From CAVTWH01 sp963850915 (GTDB taxonomy: Bacteria > Actinomycetota > Actinomycetes > Mycobacteriales > Micromonosporaceae), in assembly GCA_963850915.1 (NCBI GenBank), contig CAWKND010000010.1, positions 310,001 to 374,000 on the forward strand: a DNA stretch of 64,000 nt, given 5' to 3'. Positions within the stretch are counted from its first letter, which is position 1. Each line of letters begins with the position of its first letter. The notes under the pieces are model-generated. The model did no database searches and had not been told where the DNA came from. It was given only the letters and a program-made list of their open reading frames with translations. The position numbers and the translations under genes were made by a program. Below, piece after piece: positions 1 to 8,833 of this stretch.

Positions 1-1
1 C

Positions 2-850
2 CAGCTGGCCCAGCAGCTGCGTGGCGCACTGCCCAGCGGCTTCTGCTACCGCGAGCACGACATCGCCCACCTGCGTACCCCCACCGACCTGGCCATCCTG
101 GACAGCTGCGGTGACGAGCCCGGATACGTGACGTTCGCGCTGCGCTGGCGCGCGGTGGATCCGGTCGACTACCAGGTCCCGGACACCGCCAGCTACCCCG
201 GCCTGTGCCAGATGCCGCCCCGCGACCGGCTCGGCTCCGCCGTGCTGGGGACCGGATTCACCCCGTCCGGCCAGCACCTGGTCCCCGAGTTCGTCACCGC
301 CGACCTGGCCGACCTGCCGCTGCCGGCCAACGCCAGCCTGGTCGCGTTCACCGCCGACGGCTCCGAGGTCATGCTCTACAGCTACCAGCCGGAGCAGCGG
401 GCCTGGACGCGACTGTTCGGACCGCAGTGGCGGCACCTGTTCACCGGGGTACCGGGCGTCTCGCCCGAGCAGGAGTACTTCTCCATCCCGCAGGTCATCA
501 CGCGCCTGCTCGGCCAGCACGGTTCGCACCTGCTGGAGGCGGTGGCCGACCCGCCGGCCGAGTTCCGGGTACTCGCCCGGACCAGGGCCGCCCGCTACCC
601 GGTGAGCACGCTGGTCCGCCGTACCGTCCACGTGACCTGGCGGGAGACGGCGTGCACCGTGGTCGCCGAGGACACCGACTACCTGCGGCTGCGGTTGTCG
701 CGCCCGGACGCGGCGGCGATGGTACGCACCGGCTCGGTCTGCGTGGAGCGCGGCGTCTACGAGGTGTGGGCGCCGGCGGTCGAGGTCCACGACGTGCGGC
801 AGATCGACACCGAGTACGACATCAGTTCTCCAGCGACAGCCACAGCTTGA
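2..850 (+). CDS. Hypothetical protein, 5'-truncated by window edge
   Basis: An open frame runs without a stop from base 2 to the TGA at 848-850, so the gene begins upstream of the window and the internal GTG at 128 is probably not its start. The visible 282 residues are soluble, with no clear signal peptide or membrane segment. The middle is rich in aromatic residues and acidic turns, and the end is short beta-like stretches. I recognise no family. The 3' end overlaps the convergent neighbour by 29 bp. Coding is supported by strong third-position GC and by the uninterrupted frame; the function is unknown. Confidence 0.7.
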   Translation, partial: QLAQQLRGALPSGFCYREHDIAHLRTPTDLAILDSCGDEPGYVTFALRWRAVDPVDYQVPDTASYPGLCQMPPRDRLGSAVLGTGFTPSGQHLVPEFVTADLADLPLPANASLVAFTADGSEVMLYSYQPEQRAWTRLFGPQWRHLFTGVPGVSPEQEYFSIPQVITRLLGQHGSHLLEAVADPPAEFRVLARTRAARYPVSTLVRRTVHVTWRETACTVVAEDTDYLRLRLSRPDAAAMVRTGSVCVERGVYEVWAPAVEVHDVRQIDTEYDISSPATATA

Positions 851-1766
851 ACCGCAGCGCGTCCGGGTCGATGCGTACCGGCTCGTACGCGGCCTCACCC
901 ATCGCCCAGTTTCCGTTGAAGGACATGTGGTAGAGCGGATCGCCGGCCGCGTCGTACGCACCCTCCCCCCACGACTCATCGGCGCCCGCCTGGTCGAGCA
1001 CCTTCGCGTCCAGACCCAGCCGCTGCGCGACCTCCACGACCGTACGGCCGGCCCGCGCCCACCTGAACTCGTACACCTGGGCGCCCACCACCGGGGTCGC
1101 CTCGATCCACGCCACCACGTCGGCCGGGTAGTGGTAGAAGTGGAAGTAGTCGGCCAGTTCGTGCAGCTCGTCGCGGTGCTCCAGCAGCCAGGAGCCCAGC
1201 TCCTCCGGGGACCGCTGCGACACCGGTACGTGACCCGAGTACTCCAGCGGCCCGGAGGCGCGGGCCGTACCGTCGCCGGTTTTCACCAGAAAAATCTGTC
1301 GCGGGTCGCTGTTGTGCTGCAACACCAACGTGTCCTTCTGACCGAGCCACTCCCCGGGTTGCCGGGTGAACTGCGCCGGGTGTTCCGGCGGCGCGGACGC
1401 GTTCAGCAGGAACCGTTCGCCCTCCCAGCGCACCGTGATCTCCAGGTGATTCCGGGTGGCGCTCAGGGTCGGGGCGCCGGCGCGCTCCTTGATGTCCCGC
1501 ATCCACCAGCCGGCGACCTGCAACCGCCTGGCGAAGGCGTACAACGCGGTCGGGGCGTCCACGCCGGCCGGAATGGGCAACTCGATGGCAACGGTGATCC
1601 ACTGCTCCGCGCCCGATCCAGCTGGCGCCGGCCCGCTCACGTCCCGGGGCTGGCAGCCAGGTACCGCGACGGCCGCCATGTCGAGCAGCCACTCCCGAAG
1701 GCCGGCCAGCCACTCGCGCAGCCGCTCCGTACCGTCCGAAATGGACGCATCACCCGTGCCGGCCAT
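822..1766 (-). CDS. Hypothetical protein (314 aa)
   Basis: Starts at ATG 1766, about 16 nt after a GGGGGT stretch on the minus strand. The N-terminal half (about residues 1-150) resembles small alpha/beta proteins encoded beside actinobacterial secretion or toxin loci. The C-terminal half holds Trp/Tyr-rich segments (EWLGQKD, YFHFYHYPAD, FNGNW). There is no signal peptide or transmembrane helix. It converges on and overlaps the preceding unknown gene by 29 bp, so the two may be functionally linked, but that is inference only. No domain is recognised. Confidence 0.7.
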   Translation of the reverse strand: MAGTGDASISDGTERLREWLAGLREWLLDMAAVAVPGCQPRDVSGPAPAGSGAEQWITVAIELPIPAGVDAPTALYAFARRLQVAGWWMRDIKERAGAPTLSATRNHLEITVRWEGERFLLNASAPPEHPAQFTRQPGEWLGQKDTLVLQHNSDPRQIFLVKTGDGTARASGPLEYSGHVPVSQRSPEELGSWLLEHRDELHELADYFHFYHYPADVVAWIEATPVVGAQVYEFRWARAGRTVVEVAQRLGLDAKVLDQAGADESWGEGAYDAAGDPLYHMSFNGNWAMGEAAYEPVRIDPDALRFKLWLSLEN

Positions 1767-1887
1767 CGCTCCCCCGATCGTTCACCCCCAAGATCGTAGC
1801 GACAGTGCCGGGCCGCAGTGGTCCCCCGCTGAGCTGCCCGGGCCGTGGGTGGCACGGCCGGGACAGCTTTCGCGGGTGCGGCGACGC

Positions 1888-3672
1888 TCAGCCGGCCAGC
1901 CGCTCCAGCTCCTCGTCCACAATGGACGGATCGAGCTTCTTGAAGACCGGCTTCGGAGTCGCCAGCGCCCGGCCGGTCTCGATCGGCGTGGAGGTCCAGC
2001 GGGCACCCTCGGTGTAGTCACCGGTCAGGATCGGGTACGCCGGGCCGCCGTCCAGGTCCTCGACCTCGACGATGGCCGGCATCGGGGCGTGTACCCCGGC
2101 GCCGCCCAGCAGCTCGTGGATGCGCTGTGCCGAGTGCGGCAGGAACGGCGTGAGCAGCGTGTTGCAGTCGCTGACCACCTGCAGTGCGACGTGCAGGATG
2201 GTACCCAGCCGCTCGGGGTTGTCTTTGATCTTCCAAGGCTCCTGGTCGGAGAGGTACTTGTTGGCCTCGCCGACGATCCGCATCGCCTCGTTGATCGCCT
2301 GCTTCTGCCGGTGCCGACCGATCAGCCCGCCGACCACGTCGAAGCCGTTGCGCGCCGAGGCGAGCAGGGTCTCGTCGGCCTCGGTGAGCGGACCGGCCGG
2401 CGGGATGGCGCCGAAGTTCTTGGCGGCCATCGCGACGGAGCGGTTGACCAGGTTGCCCCAGCCGGCGACCAGCTCGTCGTTGTTCCGGCGGAGGAACTCC
2501 GACCAGGTGAAGTCGGTGTCGGTGGTCTCCGGGCCGGCGACCGCGATGTAGTAGCGCAGCGCGTCGGGGTCGTACCGGGACAGGAAGTCACGTACGTAGA
2601 TGACGACCGACCGGGACGAGGAGAACTTCTTCCCCTCCATCGTCAGGTACTCGCTGGAGACGACCTCGGTGGGCAGGGCGAGCGCGCCGTACTCCCCCGG
2701 CTTGCCGCCCTTCGCGCCCTCGCCGTTGTACCCGAGCAGCTCGGCCGGCCAGATCTGGCTGTGGAAGGTGATGTTGTCCTTGCCCATGAAGTAGTAGGAG
2801 CTGGCGTCGGCGGCCTCGGCCGACCACCACTGCTTCCAGGCCAGCGGGTCGCCGGAGCGGCGGGCCCACTCGACCGAGGCCGACAGGTAGCCGACCACCG
2901 CGTCGAACCAGACGTAGAGGCGCTTGTTCGGGTTGTCCTGCCAGCCCTCCAGCGGTACCGGGATGCCCCAGTCGATGTCCCGGGTCATCGCCCTGGGCCG
3001 GATGTCGGCGAGCAGGTTGCGGGAGAACTTCAGCACGTTGGGGCGCCAGTCACTGCGCCCGTCCAGCCACTCGCGCAGCGCGTCGGCCAGCGCCGGCAGG
3101 TCGAGGAAGAAGTGCTCGGTCTCGATGAACTCCGGGGTCTCGCCGTTGATCTTCGAGTGCGGGTTGATCAGGTCGACCGGGTCCAGCTGGTTACCGCAGT
3201 TGTCGCACTGGTCGCCGCGGGCCGCCTCGTACCCGCAGATCGGGCAGGTCCCCTCGATGTACCGGTCGGGCAGGGTACGGCCGGTGGACGGGGACACCGC
3301 TCCACGGGTGGTCTGCTTGATCATGTACCCGTTCTCGTACACCTGCCGGAACAGCTCCTGCGCCACGGCGTAGTGGTTGCGGGTGGTGGTCCGGGTGAAC
3401 AGGTCGTAGGAGAGCCCGAGTGCCTGCAGGTCCTCGACGATCAGCCGGTTGTACCGGTCGGCCAGCTCGCGCGGGGTCACCCCCTCCTTCTCCGCCTGTA
3501 CGAGGATGGGCGTGCCGTGCTCGTCGGTACCGGAGACCATGAGCACGTCGTGCCCGGACATCCGCATGTACCGGCTGAACACGTCGGAGGGCACTCCGAA
3601 GCCGGAGACATGACCGATGTGGCGGGGGCCGTTGGCGTAGGGCCAGGCGACCGCGGCGAGAACGTGACTCAT
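1888..3672 (-). CDS. metG: Methionyl-tRNA synthetase
   Basis: Class I aminoacyl-tRNA synthetase that charges tRNA-Met in the cytoplasm. The HIGH motif is at residues 18-21, after the AWPYANG stretch that shapes the methionine and ATP site. A four-cysteine zinc knuckle (CPIC ... CDNC) lies near residues 140-160 and the KMSKS-equivalent KFSSS near residue 345. An alpha-helical anticodon-binding region follows. The 594-residue length fits the actinobacterial form that lacks a C-terminal EMAP-like domain. A minus-strand TACGCT box (3681-3686) ends 8 nt before the ATG, suggesting leaderless transcription. It is divergent from the next membrane-protein gene. Confidence 0.97.
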   Translation of the reverse strand: MSHVLAAVAWPYANGPRHIGHVSGFGVPSDVFSRYMRMSGHDVLMVSGTDEHGTPILVQAEKEGVTPRELADRYNRLIVEDLQALGLSYDLFTRTTTRNHYAVAQELFRQVYENGYMIKQTTRGAVSPSTGRTLPDRYIEGTCPICGYEAARGDQCDNCGNQLDPVDLINPHSKINGETPEFIETEHFFLDLPALADALREWLDGRSDWRPNVLKFSRNLLADIRPRAMTRDIDWGIPVPLEGWQDNPNKRLYVWFDAVVGYLSASVEWARRSGDPLAWKQWWSAEAADASSYYFMGKDNITFHSQIWPAELLGYNGEGAKGGKPGEYGALALPTEVVSSEYLTMEGKKFSSSRSVVIYVRDFLSRYDPDALRYYIAVAGPETTDTDFTWSEFLRRNNDELVAGWGNLVNRSVAMAAKNFGAIPPAGPLTEADETLLASARNGFDVVGGLIGRHRQKQAINEAMRIVGEANKYLSDQEPWKIKDNPERLGTILHVALQVVSDCNTLLTPFLPHSAQRIHELLGGAGVHAPMPAIVEVEDLDGGPAYPILTGDYTEGARWTSTPIETGRALATPKPVFKKLDPSIVDEELERLAG

Positions 3673-3680
3673 GAGGTACC

Positions 3681-3686
3681 AGCGTA
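3681..3686 (-). promoter_or_regulatory. -10 box of metG (leaderless)
   Basis: TACGCT on the minus strand, 8 nt upstream of the metG ATG. No convincing -35 box is visible at 16-18 bp. Confidence 0.45.
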
Positions 3687-3793
3687 GTGACTCGCCCGTG
3701 GCCGCCGCGATCAGTTACCTCTCGGGGCGCAAACCCTCCCGACACACCCATAGCCTCCAGACCGGGACAGACGTGGCGTTGTGCAATGGAACG

Positions 3794-4579
3794 GTGAGTA
3801 CCCTCCCCCAGGACCAGCCGGACCCGACGCCGCCCCCGGGCGCCGCGCCCGCCGCACCGCGAGTTCGCGACCTGGCCTTCCCGCCGGACGGCTGGACGCC
3901 ACGACCGGCCGCGCCAGCCCGGCGGGTGCGCCCCCACGATCAGCCGCCGCCGGGCAGCCGCCGGTCGACAACCGCCTACCGGTCGGCGGCCGCGTTGCCG
4001 GTGGAGGAGGAGTCGCTGATCCCGTGGCCGATTCCGCGGATGCGGCAGGCCCGGCCGAGCCCGCCACGAAACCGGCGGGAGATGCGTCGCCGGCGCCGCT
4101 CGCGCAACCGCGGGCCGGTACCCGGGCTGCTCGGACTCCTGCTGTTCGCGCTGCTCGGCGGCTTTTTCGCCTGGGTCAGCGCGGAGCCCGCCTGGCTCGC
4201 GGTCGGGCACGGGACACACGCGAGCGCCGCTGTCACCGGCTGCACGGGACACGGCATCGGCCGGGAGTGCCGGGCGGACGTGACCGGTGCCGGGCTCAAC
4301 GCGGCCGGCCTGCGGCTGGTCGGCGCCGATGCGAAGACCGGGCAGCGGGTACCGGTCCAGGTGGTCAGCAACTCCGCGCGGGTGGCGTACGCCGATCCGG
4401 GTACCGGGCTGCTGCTGCGGGCCCTGCTCGGGCTGCTGCTGGTACTGGCCTGCGGGGCCGGTGCCGTGTGGGCCACGGGGGCGACCCGGTTGACAGGGGC
4501 CGGGCGGCTGCTCGCCGTACCAGCCTCCTTCGGGGTACCCCTCCTCCTCGCCCTCGGGTTGCTCGCCGCCGCGTACTAG
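3794..4579 (+). CDS. Hypothetical proline-rich membrane protein
   Basis: I prefer the GTG at 3794 to upstream in-frame starts because earlier starts run into the metG promoter, and because a TGCAAT box sits exactly 6 nt before this GTG. The 261-residue product has a proline-rich cytoplasmic N-terminus (about 95 residues), an Arg-rich stop-transfer cluster (RREMRRRRRSR), one transmembrane helix, an extracytoplasmic loop of about 60 residues with two cysteines (VTGCTGHGIGRECRAD), then two closely spaced C-terminal helices. This topology is common among uncharacterised actinobacterial envelope proteins. No function is assigned. Confidence 0.7.
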   Translation: MSTLPQDQPDPTPPPGAAPAAPRVRDLAFPPDGWTPRPAAPARRVRPHDQPPPGSRRSTTAYRSAAALPVEEESLIPWPIPRMRQARPSPPRNRREMRRRRRSRNRGPVPGLLGLLLFALLGGFFAWVSAEPAWLAVGHGTHASAAVTGCTGHGIGRECRADVTGAGLNAAGLRLVGADAKTGQRVPVQVVSNSARVAYADPGTGLLLRALLGLLLVLACGAGAVWATGATRLTGAGRLLAVPASFGVPLLLALGLLAAAY

Positions 4580-4605
4580 CGGGCAAATTGGCTTGCCGGT
4601 GCCCG

Positions 4606-4611
4606 TAACGT
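4606..4611 (+). promoter_or_regulatory. -10 box of GNAT gene (leaderless)
   Basis: TAACGT ends 8 nt before the GTG at 4620 and supports choosing that start over the TTG at 4593. Confidence 0.4.
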
Positions 4612-4619
4612 GGGCAGGC

Positions 4620-5561
4620 GTGGCAGACCTGACAACGCGGCCGTACGAGCCGAGCGACGCGGCGGCGTTCACCGACCTGATGAACACCATCGAAGTGGCC
4701 GGCGGCGGTCGCGCGGCGTTCACCGCCGAGGAGACCACCGCCATGGTCAGTGGGCTGGTCCACGACATGGCGACCGACACCCGGCTGACCTTCGACGGCG
4801 ACGGCGCGCTGGTAGCCGGCGGGATGGTGGCCACCCCACCGGCCGGCGGCTTCCGGCTCGACATGATCGGCGGCATCCACCCCGACCGGCTCGGCGAGGG
4901 GCTGGGCCGCGAGCTGCTGGCCTGGCAGGTCGAGCGGGCCACCCAGATCCATGCCGCCGTGGCACCGGACGCGCAGTGGCAGGCCGAGTTGGGTGCGATG
5001 CTCGGCGACGAGATCTCGCCCCGGCTGTACCGGCGCTTCGACTTCGCCCCCGTGCGGTACTTCTTCGACATGGTCGCGGATACCGCCGCCGCCAACCCGG
5101 ACGCGGTACTCCCCGAAGGGCTGCAGCTGGTACAGCCGGCCGAGGAGCACGCGCACGCGCTGTACGAGGCGCACATGGAGGCGTTCACCGACCACTGGGG
5201 CTTCCAGCGCGGCTCGTACGAGCGGTTCCGCACGCTGGTACTCGACAACGAGTCGTACCGCCCCGACCTGTCCCGGCTGGCACTCGACGGTGACGAGATC
5301 GCCGGCTACCTGCTCGGGTACAACGACGCCGACCCGGAGCGGCTCTACATCGGCCAGATCGGTACCCGCCGCCCGTGGCGCGGCAAGGGCCTGGCCAGCG
5401 CGCTGATCGCCGAGGCTTTCACCGCGGCGGCGAAGGACGGGCTACCCCGGGTGTCGCTGGGCGTGGACGCCGAGAACCCGACCGGCGCCGTCGGCGTCTA
5501 CGAGCGGGCCGGCTTCGTCAAGGAGCACAGCTTCGTCGCGTACCGCCGCCCGATCGGCTAA
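4620..5561 (+). CDS. Tandem GNAT-family N-acetyltransferase
   Basis: The 313-residue protein appears to carry two GNAT folds. The N-terminal half is degenerate but keeps a GGIHPDRLGEGLGRELL acetyl-CoA loop-like segment near residues 85-100. The C-terminal half is canonical: IGQIGTRRPWRGKGLASALI (motif A, pyrophosphate binding), then NPTGAVGVYERAGF (motif B). Similar two-domain GNATs include mycothiol synthase-like and antibiotic-modifying enzymes, but the acceptor substrate cannot be read here. It is followed by a long hairpin that separates it from the convergent MFS gene. Confidence 0.85.
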   Translation: MADLTTRPYEPSDAAAFTDLMNTIEVAGGGRAAFTAEETTAMVSGLVHDMATDTRLTFDGDGALVAGGMVATPPAGGFRLDMIGGIHPDRLGEGLGRELLAWQVERATQIHAAVAPDAQWQAELGAMLGDEISPRLYRRFDFAPVRYFFDMVADTAAANPDAVLPEGLQLVQPAEEHAHALYEAHMEAFTDHWGFQRGSYERFRTLVLDNESYRPDLSRLALDGDEIAGYLLGYNDADPERLYIGQIGTRRPWRGKGLASALIAEAFTAAAKDGLPRVSLGVDAENPTGAVGVYERAGFVKEHSFVAYRRPIG

Positions 5562-5576
5562 CCGGCAAGATCGCGG

Positions 5577-5621
5577 CGAGATCGGCGGAAGTGCAGTCAG
5601 GCTGCACTTCAGCCGATCTCG
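5577..5621. terminator. Bidirectional hairpin terminator
   Basis: A 20-bp stem with a single G/A mismatch (arms 5577-5596 and 5602-5621, 5-nt loop) between two convergent genes. The tip stem is GAAGTGCAG/CTGCACTTC. There is no U-tract, as is usual at this G+C. Confidence 0.7.
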
Positions 5622-5627
5622 TCGTGA

Positions 5628-6887
5628 TCATGACGCGCTCACCCCGGCCTCCGCCTCGTGTCTGGCCAACGCCTGGGCGAAGACGGCCGGAGTCAGCGCC
5701 AGCAAGGCCGTCCCGAGCACGCCGACGCGGATGGCCGCCGCGACCAGCCAGACCGATGGCAGCCCCCAGCCTGCGGCCACCACACCACCGAGCGCCGCGC
5801 CGATCGGCATAGCCCCCCAGGCGGCCAGCCGGTAGGCGCTGTTGACTCGACCGAGCAGCCGGTCCGGGATGATCCGTTGCCGCATCGAGACAGTGGCGAC
5901 GTTCCACAAGGTGGCCGAGAAGCCGGCGACGGCCAGCAGCAGAGCCATCAGGTACGGGCTGCGCACGAAGAGCCCGACAGTCAGGCTGACCAGCGCTCCG
6001 ACGGCCGAGGCGCTGAGGATCGCCCGGCGGGTACCGAGCCGGGCAACCACCCGCTGGCTGACCAGCCCGCCGACCACCCCGCCCAGCGCCGAGCCGGCGA
6101 GCAGCAGCCCGAACCAGCCGGTACCCACGTGCAGTGTCCGGGTCGCGAACAGCACCAGCGTCGAGTTCGCCAGCTGGCCGGCCAGGTTGGTGGCGGCGAG
6201 CAGTAGCGCGAGGGTACGCAGCAGCCGGTGCCCGGCCAGCCAGCGCAGCCCCTCGCCGATGTCCCGGCTGATCGACTGCCGGCTCGGCACCGCGCCAGCA
6301 ACCGGGCCGGCAACCGTTGGCGCCAGGCGGATCCGGGCGATCAGCAGCGCGGAGATGGCGAACGAGAGCGCGTCCAGCCAGAACGGCAACGGCGCCGCCG
6401 CCGCGAACAGCAGGCTGCCCACGGGCGGGCCGAGGAACGACGACGCCACGGTCTCGGTGGCGTACTGCCGACCGTTCGCGGTCTCCAGCTGCGCCTTCGC
6501 CACCACCCGGGGCAGCATCGACTGCGCGGAGTTGTCGAAGACCGTCTCGGCGACCCCGAGTGCGAACGCGGCCGCGTACAGCAGCCAGATCCGGCCGCCG
6601 CCAAGCAGTGCAGCCAGCGCGATGCCCAGTACGACCACGCACTGCACGCCCTGGGCGAGCCACATCAACCGGCGCCGGTCGTACCTGTCGGCCAGCGCAC
6701 CGGCGTGCAGCGAACACAGCAGCCACGGCAGCGTACCGAAGGTGGCCACGCCCGCGACCAGCTTCGGATCCGAGGTGAACGAGATGGCCAGCAGCGGCAG
6801 GGCGGCGTAGAAGGCGCCGTCGCCGAGCGCGGAGATCGCGCCGGCCGTCCACAGCCGACGCCAGTTGGCACCCAGGGAAGTACGCAC
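5628..6887 (-). CDS. MFS transporter (drug-efflux type)
   Basis: Twelve-helix major facilitator with the loop 2-3 signature GALADRYDRRRLM and a repeat-related RLGTRRAIL segment in the second half. It probably exports a small hydrophobic compound. I chose GTG 6887 (419 aa) because the longer ATG start at 6968 would translate through the operator palindrome at 6927-6942 and into the divergent gene. It is divergently paired with an ArsR-type regulator, the standard arrangement for this MFS subfamily, so substrate-induced derepression is likely. The substrate is unknown. Confidence 0.88.
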   Translation of the reverse strand: MRTSLGANWRRLWTAGAISALGDGAFYAALPLLAISFTSDPKLVAGVATFGTLPWLLCSLHAGALADRYDRRRLMWLAQGVQCVVVLGIALAALLGGGRIWLLYAAAFALGVAETVFDNSAQSMLPRVVAKAQLETANGRQYATETVASSFLGPPVGSLLFAAAAPLPFWLDALSFAISALLIARIRLAPTVAGPVAGAVPSRQSISRDIGEGLRWLAGHRLLRTLALLLAATNLAGQLANSTLVLFATRTLHVGTGWFGLLLAGSALGGVVGGLVSQRVVARLGTRRAILSASAVGALVSLTVGLFVRSPYLMALLLAVAGFSATLWNVATVSMRQRIIPDRLLGRVNSAYRLAAWGAMPIGAALGGVVAAGWGLPSVWLVAAAIRVGVLGTALLALTPAVFAQALARHEAEAGVSAS

Positions 6888-6926
6888 CGCGACAGCCTGG
6901 ACCGGCCACTGGAGCGGCGGCCACCA

Positions 6927-6942
6927 TTTAGTCCACACTAAA
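6927..6942. promoter_or_regulatory. Palindromic operator between MFS and ArsR genes
   Basis: Perfect inverted repeat TTTAGT-CCAC-ACTAAA, 3 nt before the regulator ATG at 6946. It is AT-rich against a GC-rich background and placed to control both divergent genes. The likely ligand is the ArsR-type protein encoded immediately downstream. Confidence 0.75.
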
Positions 6943-6945
6943 CGG

Positions 6946-7950
6946 ATGGCGCTGCGCATTCGGCTCACCGAGGGCGACCTGGGGCGGGTACGGTTCGCCC
7001 TCTCCCCGCTCTACGAGGTGGTCGCCGGGCTGCGGGTACTTGCCGAGCCGGGGGCATTCGCGATCCACCTGCCGTGGGCGCGCTGGGCTGCGGCGCGGGT
7101 ACCCGACGACCCGGACACGGTACTGCTGCGCAGGCTGTTGGCGGGCGAGGCGACGCCGGTGAACCTGTCTCCGCCACCGGATACCCGGCTGCCGGACGTG
7201 ACCCACGAGCTGCGCCGGGTACGGGCGGCGCGGCCGGAGCGCTTCGCTGAGTCGTTGACCTCGATCTTCCCCGGCGCGTCCTGGACCCGGCCGCTGCTCG
7301 CCGACCCGCAGGCCGCCCTGGCCCGCGCCGCCCGTGGCCTACGCCAGTGCCACGACGCGTTGATCGCCCCGCACTGGTCGCGGATGCGGGCCGTACTCGA
7401 GGCCGACATGGGCTACCGCGCCCGCCAGCTGGGCGAGCACGGACTCGGCCCGGTGCTCGGTGGACTGCATCCGGATGTGCGCTGGTCGGAGTCGGGCGGC
7501 GTGATCCTCTGGCCGAACTGGGCCGCGCGACCCGAGGATCCGACCGAGCTGTCCGGCCACCGGCTGGTGCTCTGCCCGTCGATCTTCGGCGCCGCCGGGG
7601 TGGTGGCGGCAATTCGGCCGGCAGGCGATGTGGTCGCGCTGCGGTACCCGGCCCGGGGCGCCGCGACACTGTGGGAGCGCCCAGCCACGCCACCGGCGGA
7701 CGCGCTGGTACGCCTGCTCGGCGGGACCAGGGCGGGGCTGCTCGCGGCGCTCGGCGTACCGGCCACCACGCCGGCGCTCGCCAGCCAGCTCGGCGTCACT
7801 CCCGGCGCGGTCGCGCAGCACCTGGGCGTATTACGCGACGCCGGACTGGTGGCCACCGAACGTACCGGCCGCAGCGCCCTGCACCTGCGGACCGCCCGTG
7901 CTGACGCACTGCTGGCACCCGGGTCGGGTCAGGAGACCACCAGGTTGTAG
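6946..7950 (+). CDS. ArsR-type transcriptional regulator (DUF5937-like)
   Basis: A 334-residue regulator. A long N-terminal domain (about 1-250) is typical of DUF5937 proteins, and a C-terminal winged helix-turn-helix (about 255-325) contains ALASQLGVTPGAVAQHLGVL then RDAGLV and a wing (RTGRSALHLR). It probably represses itself and the divergent MFS gene through the TTTAGT/ACTAAA palindrome 3 nt upstream. Its 3' end overlaps the convergent rsmI gene by 22 bp. The ligand is unknown. Confidence 0.85.
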   Translation: MALRIRLTEGDLGRVRFALSPLYEVVAGLRVLAEPGAFAIHLPWARWAAARVPDDPDTVLLRRLLAGEATPVNLSPPPDTRLPDVTHELRRVRAARPERFAESLTSIFPGASWTRPLLADPQAALARAARGLRQCHDALIAPHWSRMRAVLEADMGYRARQLGEHGLGPVLGGLHPDVRWSESGGVILWPNWAARPEDPTELSGHRLVLCPSIFGAAGVVAAIRPAGDVVALRYPARGAATLWERPATPPADALVRLLGGTRAGLLAALGVPATTPALASQLGVTPGAVAQHLGVLRDAGLVATERTGRSALHLRTARADALLAPGSGQETTRL

Positions 7951-8762
7951 ACCTCCCGCCGGGGCAGGCCGTACGCGTCGGCCACCAGCGTGATCGCGTC
8001 CCGCCGGCTGGTACCCCCGTCCTGGGCGGCGGCCACTTCGGCCCGCAGCCGCTCCTCGGTCGGCCGCTCCGGTACCACGACAGGTGCACCCCCGACGACC
8101 AGGGTGATCTCGCCGCGGGGCGGATCATCGACGGCGCCGGTCGCGAGCGCGCCGAGCGTGCCGCGGCGTACCTCCTCGAAGGTCTTGGTCAGCTCCCGGC
8201 AGAGCGCGGCCGGCCGGTCGGCGCCGAACGCGGCGGCCAGGTCGGCCAGCGTGTCGGCGATCCGGTGCGGCGCCTCGAAGAAGATCAGCGTGCGCCGCTC
8301 GCCGGCCAGTTCGCGCAGCAGCGTGCGCCGCTCGGCCGGCTTGCGCGGCGGGAAGCCCTCGAAGGCGAACCGGTCGCTGGGCAGGCCGGACAGGGCAAGC
8401 GCGGTGGTCACCGCGCTCGGGCCGGGCGCCGCGCTGACCGGGATGCCGGCGTCCAGCGCCGCGCGGACCAGCCGGAAGCCGGGGTCGGAGACGCTCGGCA
8501 TGCCGCCGTCGGTGATCACCGCGACGCATGAGCCGCCGCGCAGGGCCTCGATCAGTTCGGGGGTACGCCGCTCCTCGTTGCCCTCGAAGTACGAAACGAT
8601 CCGGCCGCCGACCTCGATCCCCAGCTCCCGGGCGAGCCGGGTCAGCCGCCGGGTGTCCTCGGCGGCCACCACATCGACGCTCGCGAGTGTCGTTTTCAGC
8701 CGCTCCGAAGCATCCGCGAAGTTGCCCAGTGGCGCGCCGACCAGTACCAACAGCCCACTCAC
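7929..8762 (-). CDS. rsmI: 16S rRNA (cytidine(1402)-2'-O)-methyltransferase
   Basis: Tetrapyrrole-methylase fold enzyme that 2'-O-methylates C1402 in the ribosomal P site using SAM. The N-terminal LVLVGAPLGN stretch and AEDTRRL are both family hallmarks. TDGGMPSVSDPG is the actinobacterial variant of the SDAGTP loop, and SGLPSDRFAFEGFPPRK, EAPHRI and CRELTK follow in the correct order. The 277-residue length is typical. The start is GTG 8762. It is divergent from the protein mannosyltransferase, an arrangement conserved in many actinobacteria. Confidence 0.96.
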   Translation of the reverse strand: MSGLLVLVGAPLGNFADASERLKTTLASVDVVAAEDTRRLTRLARELGIEVGGRIVSYFEGNEERRTPELIEALRGGSCVAVITDGGMPSVSDPGFRLVRAALDAGIPVSAAPGPSAVTTALALSGLPSDRFAFEGFPPRKPAERRTLLRELAGERRTLIFFEAPHRIADTLADLAAAFGADRPAALCRELTKTFEEVRRGTLGALATGAVDDPPRGEITLVVGGAPVVVPERPTEERLRAEVAAAQDGGTSRRDAITLVADAYGLPRREVYNLVVS

Positions 8763-8820
8763 AGCAACCTCGTACCCGTCTGTCGCGCGGCTCGGGTGTT
8801 CCCGCCGCCCCCTCGCAGCC

Positions 8821-8826
8821 TACGAT
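8821..8826 (+). promoter_or_regulatory. -10 box of protein mannosyltransferase (leaderless)
   Basis: TACGAT ends 7 nt before the GTG at 8834, so transcription probably begins at the start codon. Confidence 0.5.
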
Positions 8827-8833
8827 CGCAGGC

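Noticed and set aside
1456..5248. Very long open frames antisense to metG and the GNAT gene
   Set aside because: They are mirror frames of well-identified genes; their Arg/Gly/Pro-rich translation is typical of antisense GC-rich sequence.
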